DNA of 64,000 nt, taken from contig CAVYUP010000008.1 of assembly GCA_963771705.1 (NCBI GenBank), positions 124,001 to 188,000 on the forward strand, read 5' to 3'. Source of the DNA: DATFVA01 sp963771705 (GTDB taxonomy: Bacteria; Bacteroidota; Ignavibacteria; Ignavibacteriales; Ignavibacteriaceae). Of this stretch, positions 62,784 to 64,000 are shown one piece after another. Position 1 is the first letter of the stretch. Each line of letters starts with the position of its first letter. Made by a program: the position numbers and the translations under genes. The notes below the pieces were generated by a model, which was not told the DNA's origin, ran no database searches, and was given only the letters and a program-made list of their open reading frames with translations.

Positions 62784-64000
62784 ATGGTTTTCCAGTTCTT
62801 CCGTTCAATCCGGGTATTATTTTCCGTTTTACTCGGTATAATTCTCCTGTTTGCTTTTCTCAGCTTTCATTTTTATGAGGATGATAAGGCCAGGGAACTG
62901 GGGGAAAAATCCAGGGAACTGAGAACCATAACAAATTTAAAGTATTCGGCAGTTACGCAGTGGTATTCAGAACGGTATGCCGATGCACGATTCATATTTT
63001 CCAATGATAATATACGTCCTTTACTCAATTCTTCAGCTTCTCCACTTGGTGATACATCTGAAATAGGCCCTTTATTATTTTCAATCTTTAAAAACCATGA
63101 TTACTCAAACCTATTCTTATTAAATACCGGTTCCGGGGAAATAATGAATCTGAATCCAACCGGTTCTAATGATTTCATAAATGATTCACTTCAGACTGCG
63201 TTGGATGAAAACAGAATCGTTAATTCAGATTTTTACATCGACAAGTGCCTCGGGAAGCTCTGTCTGGACCTTTATATACCTTACAAGCTGCCGGAAAACA
63301 GGAAAATAGTGATAATACTTAAGGTAGATCCTTATATATTATTTTTCCCAAACCTCTCCAGTTCGTATATAGGTGCTTCTACCGGGGAATCTTTGATTGT
63401 TACCAGTAAAGACAACTCTATAAATTATATTTCTCCCCTGAAGTTTCAAACTGACTCTGATAGTTCGTTGAGAAGACCGCTGGATGATATCAGCCTGCCG
63501 GCTGCAAAAGCCGTTAAGGGCGTAAGCGGGATAGTGCAGGGAAAAGATTACCGCGGAGCCGAGGTTCTTGCTGATGTCCAGAGGATTAAAAATACACCAT
63601 GGTATCTGGTTACAAAGATCGACCTTTCGGAAATTTACGATCCAGTTACAACAAGTACTCTTAACACCCTGTTTATTCTGGGACTGCTGGTTTTACTGGG
63701 CGGAACACTGCTATTATACTATTATACAAGGTCGAATTACACTAACCTCAGGAAAATTACCGAGACAGAAAAAAAATTCAAGAGTATTTTTAATAATTCC
63801 ACAGAAGCTATAGTTATACTTAACAATGACCTGATAGTGGATTGCAACCAGGGAGCGGAAAAGTTATACGGTCTTCCCAGGAAGAAAATCGCTGGAAGAA
63901 GTCCCGGAAGTCTCTCCCCCGAATATCAGCCAGGACATAAACTTTCCTCAGCACTGGCATCTGAATTTATCACTAAAGCACTTGCAGGAGAGCCCCAGAA
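62784..64000 (+). CDS. membrane sensor protein with Cache-like and PAS domains (partial)
   Basis: An open frame from ATG 62784 runs off the right edge (405 codons seen). A first helix lies at about 10-30 (VLFSVLLGIILLFAFLSF), followed by a large periplasmic region of about 260 residues with a Cache-like layout, a second helix at about 292-312 (LNTLFILGLLVLLGGTLLLY) and a PAS domain start (FKSIFNNSTEAIVILNNDLIVDCNQGAEKLYG). What follows the PAS domain is outside the window; a histidine kinase, GGDEF or further PP2C domain are all possible. Confidence 0.8.
   Translation, partial: MVFQFFRSIRVLFSVLLGIILLFAFLSFHFYEDDKARELGEKSRELRTITNLKYSAVTQWYSERYADARFIFSNDNIRPLLNSSASPLGDTSEIGPLLFSIFKNHDYSNLFLLNTGSGEIMNLNPTGSNDFINDSLQTALDENRIVNSDFYIDKCLGKLCLDLYIPYKLPENRKIVIILKVDPYILFFPNLSSSYIGASTGESLIVTSKDNSINYISPLKFQTDSDSSLRRPLDDISLPAAKAVKGVSGIVQGKDYRGAEVLADVQRIKNTPWYLVTKIDLSEIYDPVTTSTLNTLFILGLLVLLGGTLLLYYYTRSNYTNLRKITETEKKFKSIFNNSTEAIVILNNDLIVDCNQGAEKLYGLPRKKIAGRSPGSLSPEYQPGHKLSSALASEFITKALAGEPQ

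Noticed and set aside
1..64000. CRISPR arrays, tRNA, rRNA, IS elements or integrases
   Set aside because: None seen: no regularly spaced repeats, no tRNA-like GGTTCRANYCC arms in gaps and no transposase or recombinase genes in the window.

Overview
The window looks like a chromosomal segment of a member of the Bacteroidota/Chlorobiota/Ignavibacteria group, most likely Ignavibacteria. The clearest clue is a family of secreted proteins that share a C-terminal sorting domain opening with N-(F/Y)-PNPFNPST and ending G-V-Y-x-Y-x-L/I...KM-x-L-x-K. This is the type IX secretion (T9SS) signal in the form common in Ignavibacteria. Moderate A+T content, frequent TTG starts, lipoproteins and the gene families present agree with this. 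The placement is an inference; no rRNA or tRNA gene was found to test it.

Layout. 1-3.5 kb: end of a pgeF-like gene, folate genes folB-folK, a deoxynucleoside kinase, a small membrane protein and a GT9 glycosyltransferase in one tight run. 4-9.9 kb: lepA, lepB, a secreted subtilase, an O-methyltransferase and a coupled orphan. 9.9-14 kb: MarR regulator, YigZ-family protein, uvrA. 14-23 kb: accessory stretch with two paralogous aldo/keto reductases, an exported cupredoxin, a large lipoprotein, a DHA2 exporter, a VOC protein, a TauE-like permease and an MBL hydrolase. 23-30 kb: CocE-type hydrolase, DUF1028 protein, NCS2 purine permease and a large secreted BNR-repeat protein. 30.6-33.7 kb: a probable 27-residue membrane peptide, rhomboid protease, AhpD-like protein, SemiSWEET, rdgB and a lipoprotein. 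33.7-43.6 kb: rsmA-PAP2-ubiE operon, a frameshifted ROK kinase, an ABC-F ATPase, a PorZ-like propeller protein, ribH, a PHP phosphoesterase and a Crp/Fnr regulator. 43.8-52.5 kb: SurA/PpiD-like foldase, outer-membrane protein, aroK, aroB, nadA, a histidine kinase and purA. 52.6-64 kb: a signalling block with two STAS antagonists, an ECF sigma factor and putative anti-sigma protein, an RsbW-type kinase, three SpoIIE/PP2C phosphatases (the third frameshifted), and the start of a Cache-PAS sensor.

The signalling block is a partner-switching system: phosphatases sense signals through membrane, PDZ or GAF domains and dephosphorylate a STAS protein that an RsbW-type kinase phosphorylates. The sigma factor beside it is ECF-type, so the real output is not obvious.

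The most interesting non-coding signals are (i) two tandem, diverged copies of a roughly 150-180 nt element between aroB and nadA whose main stem shows a compensatory base-pair change, suggesting a structured RNA, and (ii) a 163-bp element present twice in opposite orientation (3.6 kb and 30.2 kb) with imperfect terminal inverted repeats. Other points of note are two single-base frameshifts in G runs, a G10 tract inside a permease gene, a folK without a canonical start, and a lipoprotein N-terminal motif shared by two unrelated proteins.
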